NCBI GenBank assembly: GCA_949291515.1
Contig: CASEVY010000007.1
Location: 1 to 64,000, forward strand
Length of the DNA stretch: 64,000 nt
Origin: an uncultured bacterium
Lineage (GTDB): Bacteria > Elusimicrobiota > Elusimicrobia > Elusimicrobiales > Elusimicrobiaceae
Direction: 5' to 3'
This document shows positions 17,175-26,447 of this stretch, in pieces; position 1 is the first letter of the stretch, and each line of letters begins with the position of its first letter. The position numbers and the translations under genes are program-made. Under the pieces are notes generated by a model. It saw nothing but the letters and a program-made list of their open reading frames with translations, was not told where the DNA came from and made no database searches.

Positions 17175-19043
17175 TTAATTAAAAGCCGTTATTATTCCTT
17201 CGCGGGAATAGGCTTTCATATTGCCGGCAAAATCAAAGCCTTTATATTCGAAACTTAAATTGTCGCTTTTGGCGGGGGTATATTTTTCTCCGCCCTTACC
17301 GTAATACCAAGCCCGTTCCGCAGACACTCCGCAATATTTTTCACCAAATACCGCCGGGTATACTTCCGCACCGCTTGCGGCCAAAATAGCGGCTGACGCG
17401 GAGGGCAATTCTCCTTGCGGCAAATAAATCTTCTTTATTTCAATGCCGTCAATATCCGTCAAAGCGTACAAAGCGCTTTTATATCTGCCGGAAGCGAAAA
17501 TGCAGTCTATCTCTTTGGAACCCGATGCAAGCACGGCGGATTTAAGCGTTTTTGGGCTTATCCCAGCGCCAAGCACGATTATTTTATTTTTCTCTTTTAC
17601 GAACAAAGAAAAATTGTACCGCCCCTTAAGTACGGCGGACACATCGTCGGAAGCAAAGAAGCCGCAGAGCAAACACGCTCCGCATATTGCGGCGCATAAT
17701 CCCAAAAATCTTTTTTTGTTTTTAAACAGCGGGAAATTAAAAACCGCGAATAAAGCTGTATAATATGCGGCCACATATCCGCTTTTCCAAGCCGGAGCGG
17801 TTATACCCGCCAAAGGGGTATTGGCGAAAGCCTCTACCAGAAAACTAAATATCGACAACAATATCTTTAAAGGAAAGCGCACCGCCTCAAATATAAACCC
17901 GCTGTGCAAAAAGGATACGAACCATAAAAGAAAAGCCCCGCCCATAATCAATCCGCTTAAAGGGACCAAAAATATATTGGATAAAACTGCGGCAAAAGAT
18001 ATTTTATGGAAACCGTTTGTAAAAATAGGGACTAGAGCCATCTGTGCGCTTAATGAAATAAAAAACAGTTCCGCCGCCCATGCGGCCGTCTTTGGCAGGC
18101 GCGCGGCAAAATTAAAGTTGCAGACGAAATATACAATCGCCAAAGTCGCCAAAAACGACATTTGGAATCCGACGTCAAAAATACTCTGCGGATTAAAAAG
18201 CAAAATAAGCAATGCGGCTATTATGAACCCTTGCAGCACTCCGCTCTTCCTGCCCAAAAGCAGCCCGATGGTTGCGGCGAAAGTCATAATATAAGCCCTT
18301 ATCAAAGGCGCGTCCGCGCCCGCTATCAAAGTATACAGCAAAGCTACGCTTAAAGCCGCGGCGGCAGGCAAAAAACGACCCGCAAAGAACAAAGAGCAAA
18401 GGAAGTAGACCATAAGAGTAACAAATCCCACATTCCCGCCGGAAGCCACCAAAAGGTGAATGGCCCCGCTGTCCTGAAATGCGGCATAAAGCCCTTTGTC
18501 TATATCGCCTTTTTCCCCTATGGCGATACCGCTTAATATGGCCGAGAGATTAACGTCGAAGCTGTCGCCAAACACTTTAAGCATATCGGCGCGTATATCG
18601 GATATAACCCGCCAAAACAAAGGCGCTCTTTGTAAACTTTGCGCTTCGCTTGCGTCTATTTGGCTGAATATATGCCGTCTTGCCAAATATTCTTTCCAAT
18701 TAAAAGAGCCGTAATTGTTATCCGAAAAGACTTCCCCCAAAACGCCCTTCGCGGACAATGTTTCCCCTTTTACTATCGTAGGGCAATCCTTGCAATAGAT
18801 ATAGGCCCGCCCTTTTGTTTTTTCGCCGTTTACGGAAAGTATTTCCCCTACGAATACCGTTTTGTCTTTGCGGACGAAAGGATAAGAATCCGCTTTAACA
18901 ACGATATTCCGCTCCGACGCCGAGGCAAGAAAAGAAGCGTCGCCTTTCTCCGGCGAAGGCACCGGCAAAAAAAGCGACAAAACAAAAGCGTAAACAAGCA
19001 GGATTAAAAAAAGCGGTCTTTTGTAGAAATCCGAAGTCATCAA
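17175..19043 (-). CDS. comEC: ComEC/Rec2-family DNA uptake channel
   Basis: The 622-residue polytopic membrane protein matches ComEC. It has an N-terminal TM, an extracytoplasmic OB-like domain (about 45-135, with a CKDC pair), then the competence domain with the signature GIAIGEKGDIDKGLYAAFQ, DSGAIHLLVASGGNVG and about ten TM helices. The SGLH of many ComEC proteins reads SGGN here. The C-terminal 150 residues keep the outline of the metallo-beta-lactamase-like domain (VLGAGISPKTL, GSKEIDCIFASG), but the metal-binding HxHxDH motif is absent, so nuclease activity of that domain is unlikely. It overlaps recR by 4 nt and forms the end of a dnaX-recR-comEC operon. Confidence 0.87.
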   Translation of the reverse strand: MMTSDFYKRPLFLILLVYAFVLSLFLPVPSPEKGDASFLASASERNIVVKADSYPFVRKDKTVFVGEILSVNGEKTKGRAYIYCKDCPTIVKGETLSAKGVLGEVFSDNNYGSFNWKEYLARRHIFSQIDASEAQSLQRAPLFWRVISDIRADMLKVFGDSFDVNLSAILSGIAIGEKGDIDKGLYAAFQDSGAIHLLVASGGNVGFVTLMVYFLCSLFFAGRFLPAAAALSVALLYTLIAGADAPLIRAYIMTFAATIGLLLGRKSGVLQGFIIAALLILLFNPQSIFDVGFQMSFLATLAIVYFVCNFNFAARLPKTAAWAAELFFISLSAQMALVPIFTNGFHKISFAAVLSNIFLVPLSGLIMGGAFLLWFVSFLHSGFIFEAVRFPLKILLSIFSFLVEAFANTPLAGITAPAWKSGYVAAYYTALFAVFNFPLFKNKKRFLGLCAAICGACLLCGFFASDDVSAVLKGRYNFSLFVKEKNKIIVLGAGISPKTLKSAVLASGSKEIDCIFASGRYKSALYALTDIDGIEIKKIYLPQGELPSASAAILAASGAEVYPAVFGEKYCGVSAERAWYYGKGGEKYTPAKSDNLSFEYKGFDFAGNMKAYSREGIITAFN

Positions 19044-19633
19044 ATTTTCGTTCGGCCTTTTAAGGAATGTGCTAAAGTAAGTTCGTCGATATAGTCTATA
19101 TGCCCGCCCAAAGGCAATCCGTAGCCCAAGCGGCTTATCTTGCCGACGAGGCCGCGCAAAATATCGGCAAGATACAAAGATGTGCTTTCGCCTTCCGTAT
19201 CGGGATTTGTGGCGATAATCACTTCCCTTATTTCCTGTTCGGAATTTTCTATGCGGGAAACAAGTTCTTTAATCTTCAAATCGTCTGCGCCGCGTCCGTC
19301 TATGGCGGAAATCGAACCGTGCAGCACGTGATATACGCCGTTATAGCTGCCCGTCTTTTCTATTGCTTCTATATCTTTAGGTTCCTCTACTACGCACAAA
19401 AGGCCGAAATCTCTGCTGCTGTCGGAACATATATCGCAGAGATTGCCCTCGCTGTAAGAGAAGCATATCGGACAATAATGGACATTGGCCCTCATCTTTA
19501 AAAGCGCTTCGGTAAATTCCGCGACTTCGCTTTCCGGCGCCCTGAGAAAATGCAAAGCGAATCGCTCCGCCTGACGCGGCCCTACGCCCTGCAGTCTTCT
19601 AAAGCATTTTATAAGCCTTTCCAAACTTTTCAT
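19040..19633 (-). CDS. recR: Recombination protein RecR
   Basis: The 197-residue protein has the RecR order: N-terminal helix-hairpin-helix (LIKCFRRLQGVGPRQAERFALHFL), zinc finger with C54, C57, C66 and C69, a Toprim domain (LCVVEEPKDIEAIEKTGSYNGVYHVLHG, ATNPDTEGESTSLYL), and a C-terminal Walker B-like tail (SRLGYGLPLGGHIDYIDELTLAHSLKGR). With RecO and RecF it loads RecA at gaps. It starts 2 nt after the dnaX stop, a very common dnaX-recR arrangement, although the usual ybaB gene is not between them here. Confidence 0.96.
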   Translation of the reverse strand: MKSLERLIKCFRRLQGVGPRQAERFALHFLRAPESEVAEFTEALLKMRANVHYCPICFSYSEGNLCDICSDSSRDFGLLCVVEEPKDIEAIEKTGSYNGVYHVLHGSISAIDGRGADDLKIKELVSRIENSEQEIREVIIATNPDTEGESTSLYLADILRGLVGKISRLGYGLPLGGHIDYIDELTLAHSLKGRTKI

Positions 19634-19635
19634 AT

Positions 19636-21570
19636 TTATCCGTTTATTATTTGCCCGTCAAAAATATCCAAAATCTCGTTTACTTTGGGCCCTGCGGAGG
19701 AGTCCGATACGGCCTCATTCTGCCGGCATTCGCTATAATCTCCGTCTAAAAAAGCCTCTTCCCGGCTGATTATATTATCCTTGTTTACCGCCTTCGCGGA
19801 GGGTTCTTTTTCCGACGGTGTCGGTAAAGGGCTTTTTTCTTTCTCCGCAGCAGGGGCGAAATCTTTCAAAAGAGAATCGTCTTCTTTATTGGGAGATAAT
19901 ATCAATTTGAATTTTATTTTCCGGCCGCACAATTTCAAAGCCGTTTTCTCCAGGTCGGACATACGGTTTCGAATGATATCTCTTAGGAAAGAATCCCGCT
20001 CCCTGAAAGCAAAGGTCCATTCGTCTTTCTGCGGGAAGGACACCTTCGCCGCTTTTACCGCTTCGCAAACAAAAGGATAGTTTTCTTCCAATTCCTGTTT
20101 AAAAGAAGGCCAAACCTCCAAAGGAGAGGAAAAATCCAAGGGATTATCTTTTAGTGTTAATGGCGCCGGGGAAGTTTTCTCGTTTAAGGGCGAGGCTTTA
20201 ATTTCTTCCGAGTTATTAGCCTGCTCGATTTTCTCTGCTGGAGCAGGGGTTTTTCTAAGCACTTCTGCGGCTTTCGGCATAGCGGGAGCTTCCGATGAGA
20301 AAATCTCCCTCTTTATTTCGTCAAAGGTTTTGCTTTTGTGCAAAGTGGCCGCGCAAGCCGATGCGGCAGTATCATTTAGGCTTTTTTTTTCCGACTCGAC
20401 AGTAACGGAACCTTGTTCCAGCGCTTCCAATCTGGCTATAAGAGAGTCTATGTCTATGCTGTTCTGCATAACGGTAAATAGTCCGACTTCCGCCGCCAAT
20501 GCCGGCGTATCGGAAAACTTAACTTCGTCAGCCAGCTTTGATATTTTACGCGTCAGCGCCGCTATATGTGAAGGCGCAGTACGTTTTAAAACTTCTTTTG
20601 CTCCTGGGTAAGGCTCTTTGCCGCTGTTAAGAGAAAGATAAAAAATCTCGCCAAATGCGTTTTTTATGTCTTTGAGCAAACTAAGAGAATCAAACCCTTC
20701 CGCCCTTACTTTTTCAAATACCCCGTGCAGGCGCGCGCCGTCTTTGTCGACTATGGCCTCTATACTGTCTTTTACCAAATCCTGCGGCAAAATGCCCAAC
20801 ATCTGCGAAACCAAATCTTTATTTACCTTGCCCCCTGAAAAGGCTATCGCCCTATCAAATATGGTAAGGGCGTCCCTTAAAGCGCCGCCCGCGCTTTTTG
20901 CTATTATCGAGGCGGCCTCCTCGTCTAATTCTATATTCTCCGCGCCGGCCAAATCCAACAGATGGGCAGATATTTCATCTTCTGTTATAGGTTTGAATCG
21001 GAAGGTCTGACATCGGGAAGAAATCGTCAAAGGAACTTTATGCAGTTCGGTAGTCGCCAAAATAAACACGACGTGCGCTGGCGGCTCTTCTATGGTTTTA
21101 AGCAAAGCGTTAAAGGAAGAAGATGAAAGCATATGGACTTCGTCCAAAATAAAAACTTTGTATCTGTCCCTGCCCGCGGCCAAAGCGACGGTATCTATTA
21201 TCGCCTCGCGCACCTTTTCGACTTGGGTATTGCTTGCCGCGTCCAGCTCCAAAACGTCCATATCGCTTGAGGACGCTATCTCCAAACATTGCGGACATTT
21301 CCCGCACGGGTTTGGCGTCGGCTTGCCGTTGCCGCCGCCTGTACAGTTTAACGCTTTGGCCAATATTCTTGCCGTAGTGGTCTTCCCGCAGCCGCGCGGC
21401 CCGTAAAACAGATAGGCGTGCGCTATCCTGCCGGATTTTATAGCGTTCTTAAGAGTGGTCGATACGCTTTCCTGCCCGACGACTTCCTCAAAACTTTGAG
21501 GCCTGTACTTATTTGCGAGGCTTATATAACCGCTTTGCCCCGTTGAGATATTTTCCTCTGTCATTGCCAT
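19636..21570 (-). CDS. dnaX: DNA polymerase III subunit gamma/tau
   Basis: The 644-residue clamp-loader ATPase has YRPQSFEEVVGQE, Walker A GPRGCGKTT (57-65), a zinc module (C76, C89, C92, C95; the first spacing is four residues longer than in E. coli), Walker B VFILDEVHML, SRC sensor TISSRCQTFRFK, then collar domain III. After about residue 380 it has a long low-complexity acidic/proline linker and a C-terminal tau-like domain. No frameshift slip sequence was obvious. The first ATG at 21570 lacks a clear Shine-Dalgarno sequence, and the ATG two codons later is equally possible. Confidence 0.95.
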   Translation of the reverse strand: MAMTEENISTGQSGYISLANKYRPQSFEEVVGQESVSTTLKNAIKSGRIAHAYLFYGPRGCGKTTTARILAKALNCTGGGNGKPTPNPCGKCPQCLEIASSSDMDVLELDAASNTQVEKVREAIIDTVALAAGRDRYKVFILDEVHMLSSSSFNALLKTIEEPPAHVVFILATTELHKVPLTISSRCQTFRFKPITEDEISAHLLDLAGAENIELDEEAASIIAKSAGGALRDALTIFDRAIAFSGGKVNKDLVSQMLGILPQDLVKDSIEAIVDKDGARLHGVFEKVRAEGFDSLSLLKDIKNAFGEIFYLSLNSGKEPYPGAKEVLKRTAPSHIAALTRKISKLADEVKFSDTPALAAEVGLFTVMQNSIDIDSLIARLEALEQGSVTVESEKKSLNDTAASACAATLHKSKTFDEIKREIFSSEAPAMPKAAEVLRKTPAPAEKIEQANNSEEIKASPLNEKTSPAPLTLKDNPLDFSSPLEVWPSFKQELEENYPFVCEAVKAAKVSFPQKDEWTFAFRERDSFLRDIIRNRMSDLEKTALKLCGRKIKFKLILSPNKEDDSLLKDFAPAAEKEKSPLPTPSEKEPSAKAVNKDNIISREEAFLDGDYSECRQNEAVSDSSAGPKVNEILDIFDGQIING

Positions 21571-21665
21571 ACCATTATGATATTAAATTAAAATTCCTTT
21601 TCAAATCGATTAAGCGCAAATAAGGCTCTCCGCCAAAAGCTATGCTGTTGTGCGGCTTTCATATT

Positions 21666-22343
21666 TTAACTGTGCAGATATGTGGGGTCTATCAAGCCGG
21701 GTATCAACTGGGCTATACCTTGTATCACGAACTGTACCGCAATGGCGCAAAGTATTAAACCCATAGTCCTGGAGACTATCTGCATACCGTTATTCTTAAG
21801 TATCCTAAACACCCAGCGCGACATATACAAAGCCAGCCCTATCACGAAACACGCCGCCGCCAAAGCGAATATCATTCCTATTACCGTAAGGAAGTTATGC
21901 GGTTTCTGAGCATACAAAATAACCGTTGTAATCGCACCCGGACCGGCAAATATCGGCATAGCCAAAGGAACTATCAGACTGCTTAATCGTTCCGTAGCCT
22001 GCTTGAAAGAATTTGTTGTTGAGGCTTTAGTTTCCAGACCTTCGTTATCGAATTTCGGCTTGCCGTGCAGCATACGGAAGCCTATCGTCATAATAAGGAT
22101 GCCTCCCGCTATTCTGAAAGCCGGTATGCTTATGCCGAACAGGCTTAAAAACGGCTGCCCTATAAAAAAGAAAAACGCGCAAATTATGAATATCGACAAA
22201 GCCAAAAGTTTTGCGATATTTTTCTGTACGTCCGTGGAATCCTGATTTACGTGTTCAAGATATATCGGCACGTTGCCGATGGGGTTCAATATGGCCAGCA
22301 CAGCTATAAAGAAGTTCAATATTAAAGGAAAATCTATTGACAT
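21666..22343 (-). CDS. MarC-family integral membrane protein
   Basis: The 225-residue protein has about six TM helices and MarC (UPF0056) hallmarks: AVLAILNPIGNVPIYL at the start, PAFRIAGGILIMTIGFRML, and VPLAMPIFAGPGAITTVILYA in the middle. The family is widespread, but its transport role is not firmly known. Family members were once linked to antibiotic resistance without confirmation. It stands alone between dnaX and tRNA-Val on the minus strand. Confidence 0.92.
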   Translation of the reverse strand: MSIDFPLILNFFIAVLAILNPIGNVPIYLEHVNQDSTDVQKNIAKLLALSIFIICAFFFFIGQPFLSLFGISIPAFRIAGGILIMTIGFRMLHGKPKFDNEGLETKASTTNSFKQATERLSSLIVPLAMPIFAGPGAITTVILYAQKPHNFLTVIGMIFALAAACFVIGLALYMSRWVFRILKNNGMQIVSRTMGLILCAIAVQFVIQGIAQLIPGLIDPTYLHS

Positions 22344-22362
22344 TTTTTTGCCTTTTATAATA

Positions 22363-22434
22363 TGGGCAGTACAGGGTTCGAACCTGTGACCTTCCGCGTG
22401 TGAGGCGGACGCGCTACCACTGCGCCAACTGCCC
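22363..22434 (-). tRNA. tRNA-Val (anticodon CAC)
   Basis: The minus strand folds as GGGCAGT acceptor with ACTGCCC, a D arm with GCGCAGTGGTAGCGC, anticodon stem CCGC/GCGG with loop CTCACAC (anticodon CAC, reads GUG), and a T arm with GGTTCGAACCC. The discriminator is A and CCA is not encoded. It lies 19 nt upstream of marC on the same strand. Confidence 0.96.
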
Positions 22435-22581
22435 GTACTTACTTTAAAAGCTGTAAGTTCTTAATATATTTTACCATAAATATAAAAGCCTTTCCATATT
22501 CTCCTTTTTGCCAAAAACTCCTTTTTCCCGAGTATTATTATACGCTCTGCGGCCATTTTCTTTTATTTATATAATTATGTT

Positions 22582-24600
22582 ATGGGTATATTCAAATTAC
22601 ATTCGCCTTTCCGCCCTTCCGGCGATCAGCCTAAAGCTATAGAGCGCCTTACGGCCAATATACAAAACGGCGTAGCGCGCCAAACTTTGCTGGGCGTTAC
22701 CGGGTCCGGAAAAACTTTTACGATGGCAAATGTAATCGAAAAGCTGGAAAGGCCGGTATTGATAATGTCGCCAAACAAAGTGTTGGCCGCACAGCTTTAC
22801 GGCGAGTTTAAACAATTTTTCCCAGAAAACGCCGTGGAATATTTTATTTCTTATTACGACTATTATCAGCCTGAAGCCTATATCCCCCAAACCGATTTGT
22901 ATATAGAAAAAGACGCCGCCATAAACGACCATATAGAAAAGCTGCGCCTTAAGGCGACGAACTCCCTCTTAAGCAGAAAAGACACGATTGTAGTGGCGTC
23001 GGTATCTTCCATTTACAATATAGGATCGCCGGAAAGTTTCCAAAAGCTGAGAATACATCTTAAAATCGGGGAAAATCTTACCAGGACCGATTTCACCAAG
23101 CATCTTATCAAGATACAATACGAGCGCAACGAAACGGAATTTATACAAGGCAATTTTAGGATACGTGGCCCGTTTGTGGACGTCTTTCCGCCATACTCGC
23201 AAAACGCTTTGCGCGTAAGGATAGAGGGGCCCATCATTAAGTCTATACAGGAAATACACCCGATTACCGGCGACGCTGTAAACGAAATTGAGGAAGTTTG
23301 GCTTTCGCCCGCAAAGCAATTTGTATCGGAAGACGAAAAGATGGAAGAAGCGCTTAACTCCATACGTTTGGAATGCGCCGAACGCGTAAAATTTTTTGAG
23401 CAGGCGAACAAACTGCTGGAAGCCCAACGCATAAAGCAGCGCACCGCTTACGATTTGGAAATGCTGGAACAAACGGGCTTTTGCCCCGGTATAGAAAACT
23501 ACTCCCGCCAGCTGGAACTTCGCGCGCCCGGCAGCAGGCCGAACTGCTTGTTTGATTACTTTAAACGCTATGACGATTTTATCGTATTTATAGACGAATC
23601 GCACGTAGCCGTACCGCAAATACGCGGTATGTACAACGGCGACAGAGCCCGCAAACAAATGCTTATAGACTTCGGTTTCCGCCTGCCCAGCGCCTTGGAC
23701 AACAGGCCTTTGCGCTTTGAAGAATTTGAAAGACTGCTGCCCTCGACCGTTTTCGTATCCGCAACGCCGGGCCCTTATGAATTGAGCATAAGCGGCAACA
23801 ATATAGTGGAGCAGATTATCCGCCCTACCGGGCTGGTGGATCCGCCGGTCAAACTGCTGCCCGCGGAGGGACAAATAAACGATCTGCTGCTGCGGATAGA
23901 AGATAAAACCCGCAGGAAACAAAGGAGCCTCGTCCTCGCGCTGACCAAAAAAACTGCTGAAGATTTATCCGTTTATCTTTTGGAAAAGGGCGTAAAGGCA
24001 AGATATCTGCACAGCGATATAGATTCTTTGGAGAGAATAGAAATCCTTAAAGATTTTTCGCGCGGCGTTTTTGACGTTCTTGTCGGCATAAATCTTTTAA
24101 GGGAAGGCATAGATATCCCGCAAGTCGGACTTGTGGCGATACTTGAGGCCGACAATGAAGGCTTTTTAAGAAATCAAACCACGCTGATCCAAATCGCGGG
24201 CCGCGCGGCAAGGAACGTAGAAGGGGAAGTGCTGCTCTACGCGCAAAGAAAGACTCCTTCCATCAAGTACGCCATGGACGAAATGGACCGAAGACGCGCC
24301 TTGCAGCAAGCCTATAACAAAGAGCACAATATCCAGCCCAAAACGATACAAAAGGCGGAAGTGGAACTTAAAGAATTTGAGCAGGAAAGCCAGTCCGGCG
24401 CATTATCTATGATACACACTTTAAGCGAAGTTGCTCCGCAAGCCAAGAACCTGCCGACATTGATTAAGGAAACGGAACGGCAAATGCTGGACGCGGCTGA
24501 CAATTTAAACTTCGAACTCGCCGCGCAGCTGCGCGACAGACTGTTCGAACTTAAAGATATGGCCGTAAAAACTCCGAAAAAAAGCCGCCAAAAAAGGTAA
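22582..24600 (+). CDS. uvrB: Excinuclease ABC subunit B
   Basis: The 672-residue helicase-like protein verifies DNA damage in nucleotide excision repair with UvrA and UvrC. It has Walker A GVTGSGKT (38-45), the beta-hairpin segment YFISYYDYYQPEAYIP, domain 4 interaction residues, motif III FVSATPGPYE, the helicase C domain with HSDIDSLERIEILKDF and VGINLLREGIDIPQVGLVAILEAD, QIAGRAARN, and the C-terminal UvrC-binding UVR motif (LRDRLFELKDMA). Length and all motifs are standard. It is followed after 9 nt by birA and probably shares its transcript. Confidence 0.97.
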   Translation: MGIFKLHSPFRPSGDQPKAIERLTANIQNGVARQTLLGVTGSGKTFTMANVIEKLERPVLIMSPNKVLAAQLYGEFKQFFPENAVEYFISYYDYYQPEAYIPQTDLYIEKDAAINDHIEKLRLKATNSLLSRKDTIVVASVSSIYNIGSPESFQKLRIHLKIGENLTRTDFTKHLIKIQYERNETEFIQGNFRIRGPFVDVFPPYSQNALRVRIEGPIIKSIQEIHPITGDAVNEIEEVWLSPAKQFVSEDEKMEEALNSIRLECAERVKFFEQANKLLEAQRIKQRTAYDLEMLEQTGFCPGIENYSRQLELRAPGSRPNCLFDYFKRYDDFIVFIDESHVAVPQIRGMYNGDRARKQMLIDFGFRLPSALDNRPLRFEEFERLLPSTVFVSATPGPYELSISGNNIVEQIIRPTGLVDPPVKLLPAEGQINDLLLRIEDKTRRKQRSLVLALTKKTAEDLSVYLLEKGVKARYLHSDIDSLERIEILKDFSRGVFDVLVGINLLREGIDIPQVGLVAILEADNEGFLRNQTTLIQIAGRAARNVEGEVLLYAQRKTPSIKYAMDEMDRRRALQQAYNKEHNIQPKTIQKAEVELKEFEQESQSGALSMIHTLSEVAPQAKNLPTLIKETERQMLDAADNLNFELAAQLRDRLFELKDMAVKTPKKSRQKR

Positions 24601-24609
24601 AATTTATAT

Positions 24610-25173
24610 ATGGATTTTAAATTCACAGTAAACAGAACCGTAGTTCTTGAAGAAACAACCTCCACCCAAGACGTGGCAAAAGAGCTCGCCTCTCTCTGTA
24701 AAGAGGACGGCGTTTTAATCATTACCAAAACACAAACCGCGGGGCGAGGCCGTTTCGAAAGAGTTTGGGAATCAAAAGAAGGCGGACTCTACTTCAGCCT
24801 GATACTGCGCCCCCACGCAAAAACAATGCCGCTGGAGCAATTAAGCATAAAAGCGGGCAGAGCCGTCGCCCAAACGCTTAAAGAGCTTTATAACATCAAA
24901 AGCAAAATAAAACTGCCCAACGACGTTTTGGCCTTCGACGGGAAAGACTATAAAAAAATATCCGGCATTCTTATCGAAACGTCAACTCAGGCAGACGGCA
25001 GACTGGATTGGATAGCTTTGGGGATAGGTATAGACACCAATAATATTCCGTCAAAAAAGCTAAACGCCGCAAGCGTAAAACAATTGACCAAAAAGCAGAT
25101 CGACAATAAAGAACTGCTGCATAAATTTTTGGAAAACTTCTCCAAAGAATACGTCGGCTGGAACATCGCCTGA
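24610..25173 (+). CDS. birA: Biotin--[biotin carboxyl carrier protein] ligase, single-domain
   Basis: The 187-residue enzyme activates biotin with ATP and attaches it to a carrier-protein lysine. The GRGR biotin loop is at 45-48 (TAGRGRFERVW), the substrate motif KLPNDV at 101-106 (usually KWPNDV), and the catalytic lysine K116 lies in KISGILIE. It lacks the N-terminal winged-helix DNA-binding domain of E. coli BirA and is also short at the C-terminal SH3-like cap, so it should not act as a repressor. It follows uvrB by 9 nt and is ended by a terminator. No biotin genes are nearby. Confidence 0.9.
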   Translation: MDFKFTVNRTVVLEETTSTQDVAKELASLCKEDGVLIITKTQTAGRGRFERVWESKEGGLYFSLILRPHAKTMPLEQLSIKAGRAVAQTLKELYNIKSKIKLPNDVLAFDGKDYKKISGILIETSTQADGRLDWIALGIGIDTNNIPSKKLNAASVKQLTKKQIDNKELLHKFLENFSKEYVGWNIA

Positions 25174-25206
25174 CATTTCCCGCCGAAAAGTTTAAAAACC
25201 GTAAAA

Positions 25207-25234
25207 TAAAAAGCCGCCTTAAAGGCGGCTTTTA
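25207..25234 (+). terminator. Terminator after birA
   Basis: AAAAGCCGCC and GGCGGCTTTT form a 10-bp stem around a TTAAA loop. It lies between convergent genes birA and the receiver gene and looks bidirectional. Confidence 0.88.
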
Positions 25235-25259
25235 TTATATCCGTTTAATTGAAAAGAGA

Positions 25260-25637
25260 TTACGCGTCGCCCATAATGCGTTTTACTTTCTCCACCAAAA
25301 CGCTGGTCCTAAACGGCTTAAGGCAGAAATCCTTTACCTGCGGATTGCCGGTAAACATCTTCTCCGATTCTTCCAAAGCGGAAACTATCATTATGGAAGC
25401 GCCTTGCAAATCTTCGTCCTTAGCCATGGCCGAGGCTATCGCTTTGCCGTCATAGCCGGGCAGCATTACATCCAGCAAGACCAAGTGCGGCCTTACCTTC
25501 CTTATCAAATCAATTGCGTTGCGGCCGTTGTCGCAGAGATATACCTCATACCCGCTGCGGCTTAATATCATATTTAACAATTCAAGGATATCTCTTTCGT
25601 CTTCAATGATAACTATTCTTTTCTTTAACTGTGCCAT
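25260..25637 (-). CDS. Single-domain response regulator (receiver protein)
   Basis: The 125-residue protein is a stand-alone CheY-like receiver. The acidic pair at ED (12-13), the phospho-acceptor aspartate in LLDVMLPGYDG (D56), a threonine/serine switch in IVSAL, and the conserved lysine in CLKPF are present. There is no output domain and no adjacent histidine kinase, so it probably acts by protein contact in a pathway encoded elsewhere. It is divergent from tilS across a 66-bp AT-rich gap. Confidence 0.92.
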   Translation of the reverse strand: MAQLKKRIVIIEDERDILELLNMILSRSGYEVYLCDNGRNAIDLIRKVRPHLVLLDVMLPGYDGKAIASAMAKDEDLQGASIMIVSALEESEKMFTGNPQVKDFCLKPFRTSVLVEKVKRIMGDA

Positions 25638-25703
25638 ATTTCCCCCATGTTGTTAAATTTATATAATTATTAAATAAATTATACTTTTTTTGGAATAAAT
25701 TTC

Positions 25704-26447
25704 ATGGATAAAAACAATTTCCAAGCGACAACCTGGCAAACGCTGATAAAATTTGAAAAGCAAAACGCGTTCTTCAAGCCGAAAATCGGCGTTCTTATAG
25801 GACTGTCTGGCGGGGCCGATTCCGTAGCTTTGGCTCATTTCGTCAAACAACTCAGCCTAAAAAAACAATTCCCCGTTTACGCCTGCCACGTTCACCACGG
25901 CCTGCGGGAGGCCGCCGACAAAGACGCCGCTTTCGCCGAGAAAACGACTAAGGAACTTGATATCCCGTTCATTCTGAAAAAAGTAAACGTAAAAACTTTG
26001 GCAAAAAAGGAAAATCTTAGCGTAGAACACGCCGCAAGAAAAGCGCGCTATGAAGCCCTTAGCCAGGCGGCTCAAAAGTACGGCTGCAAAAAAATTGCTT
26101 TGGCCCACCACTTGGACGATAACGCCGAAACTTTTCTGTTAAATATTTTACGCGGCACAAAAGCCAAGGGCCTGTTGGGCATACCGATTAGAAGGCCTTT
26201 GGGCAAATTGGAAATAATAAGGCCGTTTCTATGCATAACCCGCGCAGAAGTAAACGCTTACGTCAAGGAACACGAGCTTTCATTCATCGACGATGAAACC
26301 AATTTCGATCAGGTCTACACCCGCAACTGGGTGCGCGGAACTTTACTGCCCTTGCTTGAGCAAAAGCAGCCTCAAATCCGCAGGCACATTAATGATATTT
26401 CTCAGGATTTATATAATTATATAAGCCCTAAAACAGCAGATAAATAA
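25704..26447 (+). CDS. tilS: tRNA(Ile)-lysidine synthetase, minimal form
   Basis: The 247-residue N-type ATP pyrophosphatase converts the wobble cytidine of the AUA-reading tRNA-Ile to lysidine. The PP-loop SGGADS (35-40), HVHHGLREAADKD, and ALAHHLDDNAETFLLNILRG motifs are diagnostic of TilS. The protein ends shortly after the catalytic domain (IDDETNFDQVYTRNWVRGTLLPLL) and lacks the C-terminal TilS substrate-binding domains of E. coli-type enzymes. Short forms exist in some lineages. The 3' end overlaps the convergent membrane-protein gene by 20 nt. Confidence 0.93.
   Translation: MDKNNFQATTWQTLIKFEKQNAFFKPKIGVLIGLSGGADSVALAHFVKQLSLKKQFPVYACHVHHGLREAADKDAAFAEKTTKELDIPFILKKVNVKTLAKKENLSVEHAARKARYEALSQAAQKYGCKKIALAHHLDDNAETFLLNILRGTKAKGLLGIPIRRPLGKLEIIRPFLCITRAEVNAYVKEHELSFIDDETNFDQVYTRNWVRGTLLPLLEQKQPQIRRHINDISQDLYNYISPKTADK

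Noticed and set aside
22969-23922. Minus-strand ORF of 317 codons inside uvrB
   Set aside because: Its translation is low in domain-like features and rich in F, Y, R and K runs, as expected of a shadow. uvrB is full length with all motifs.
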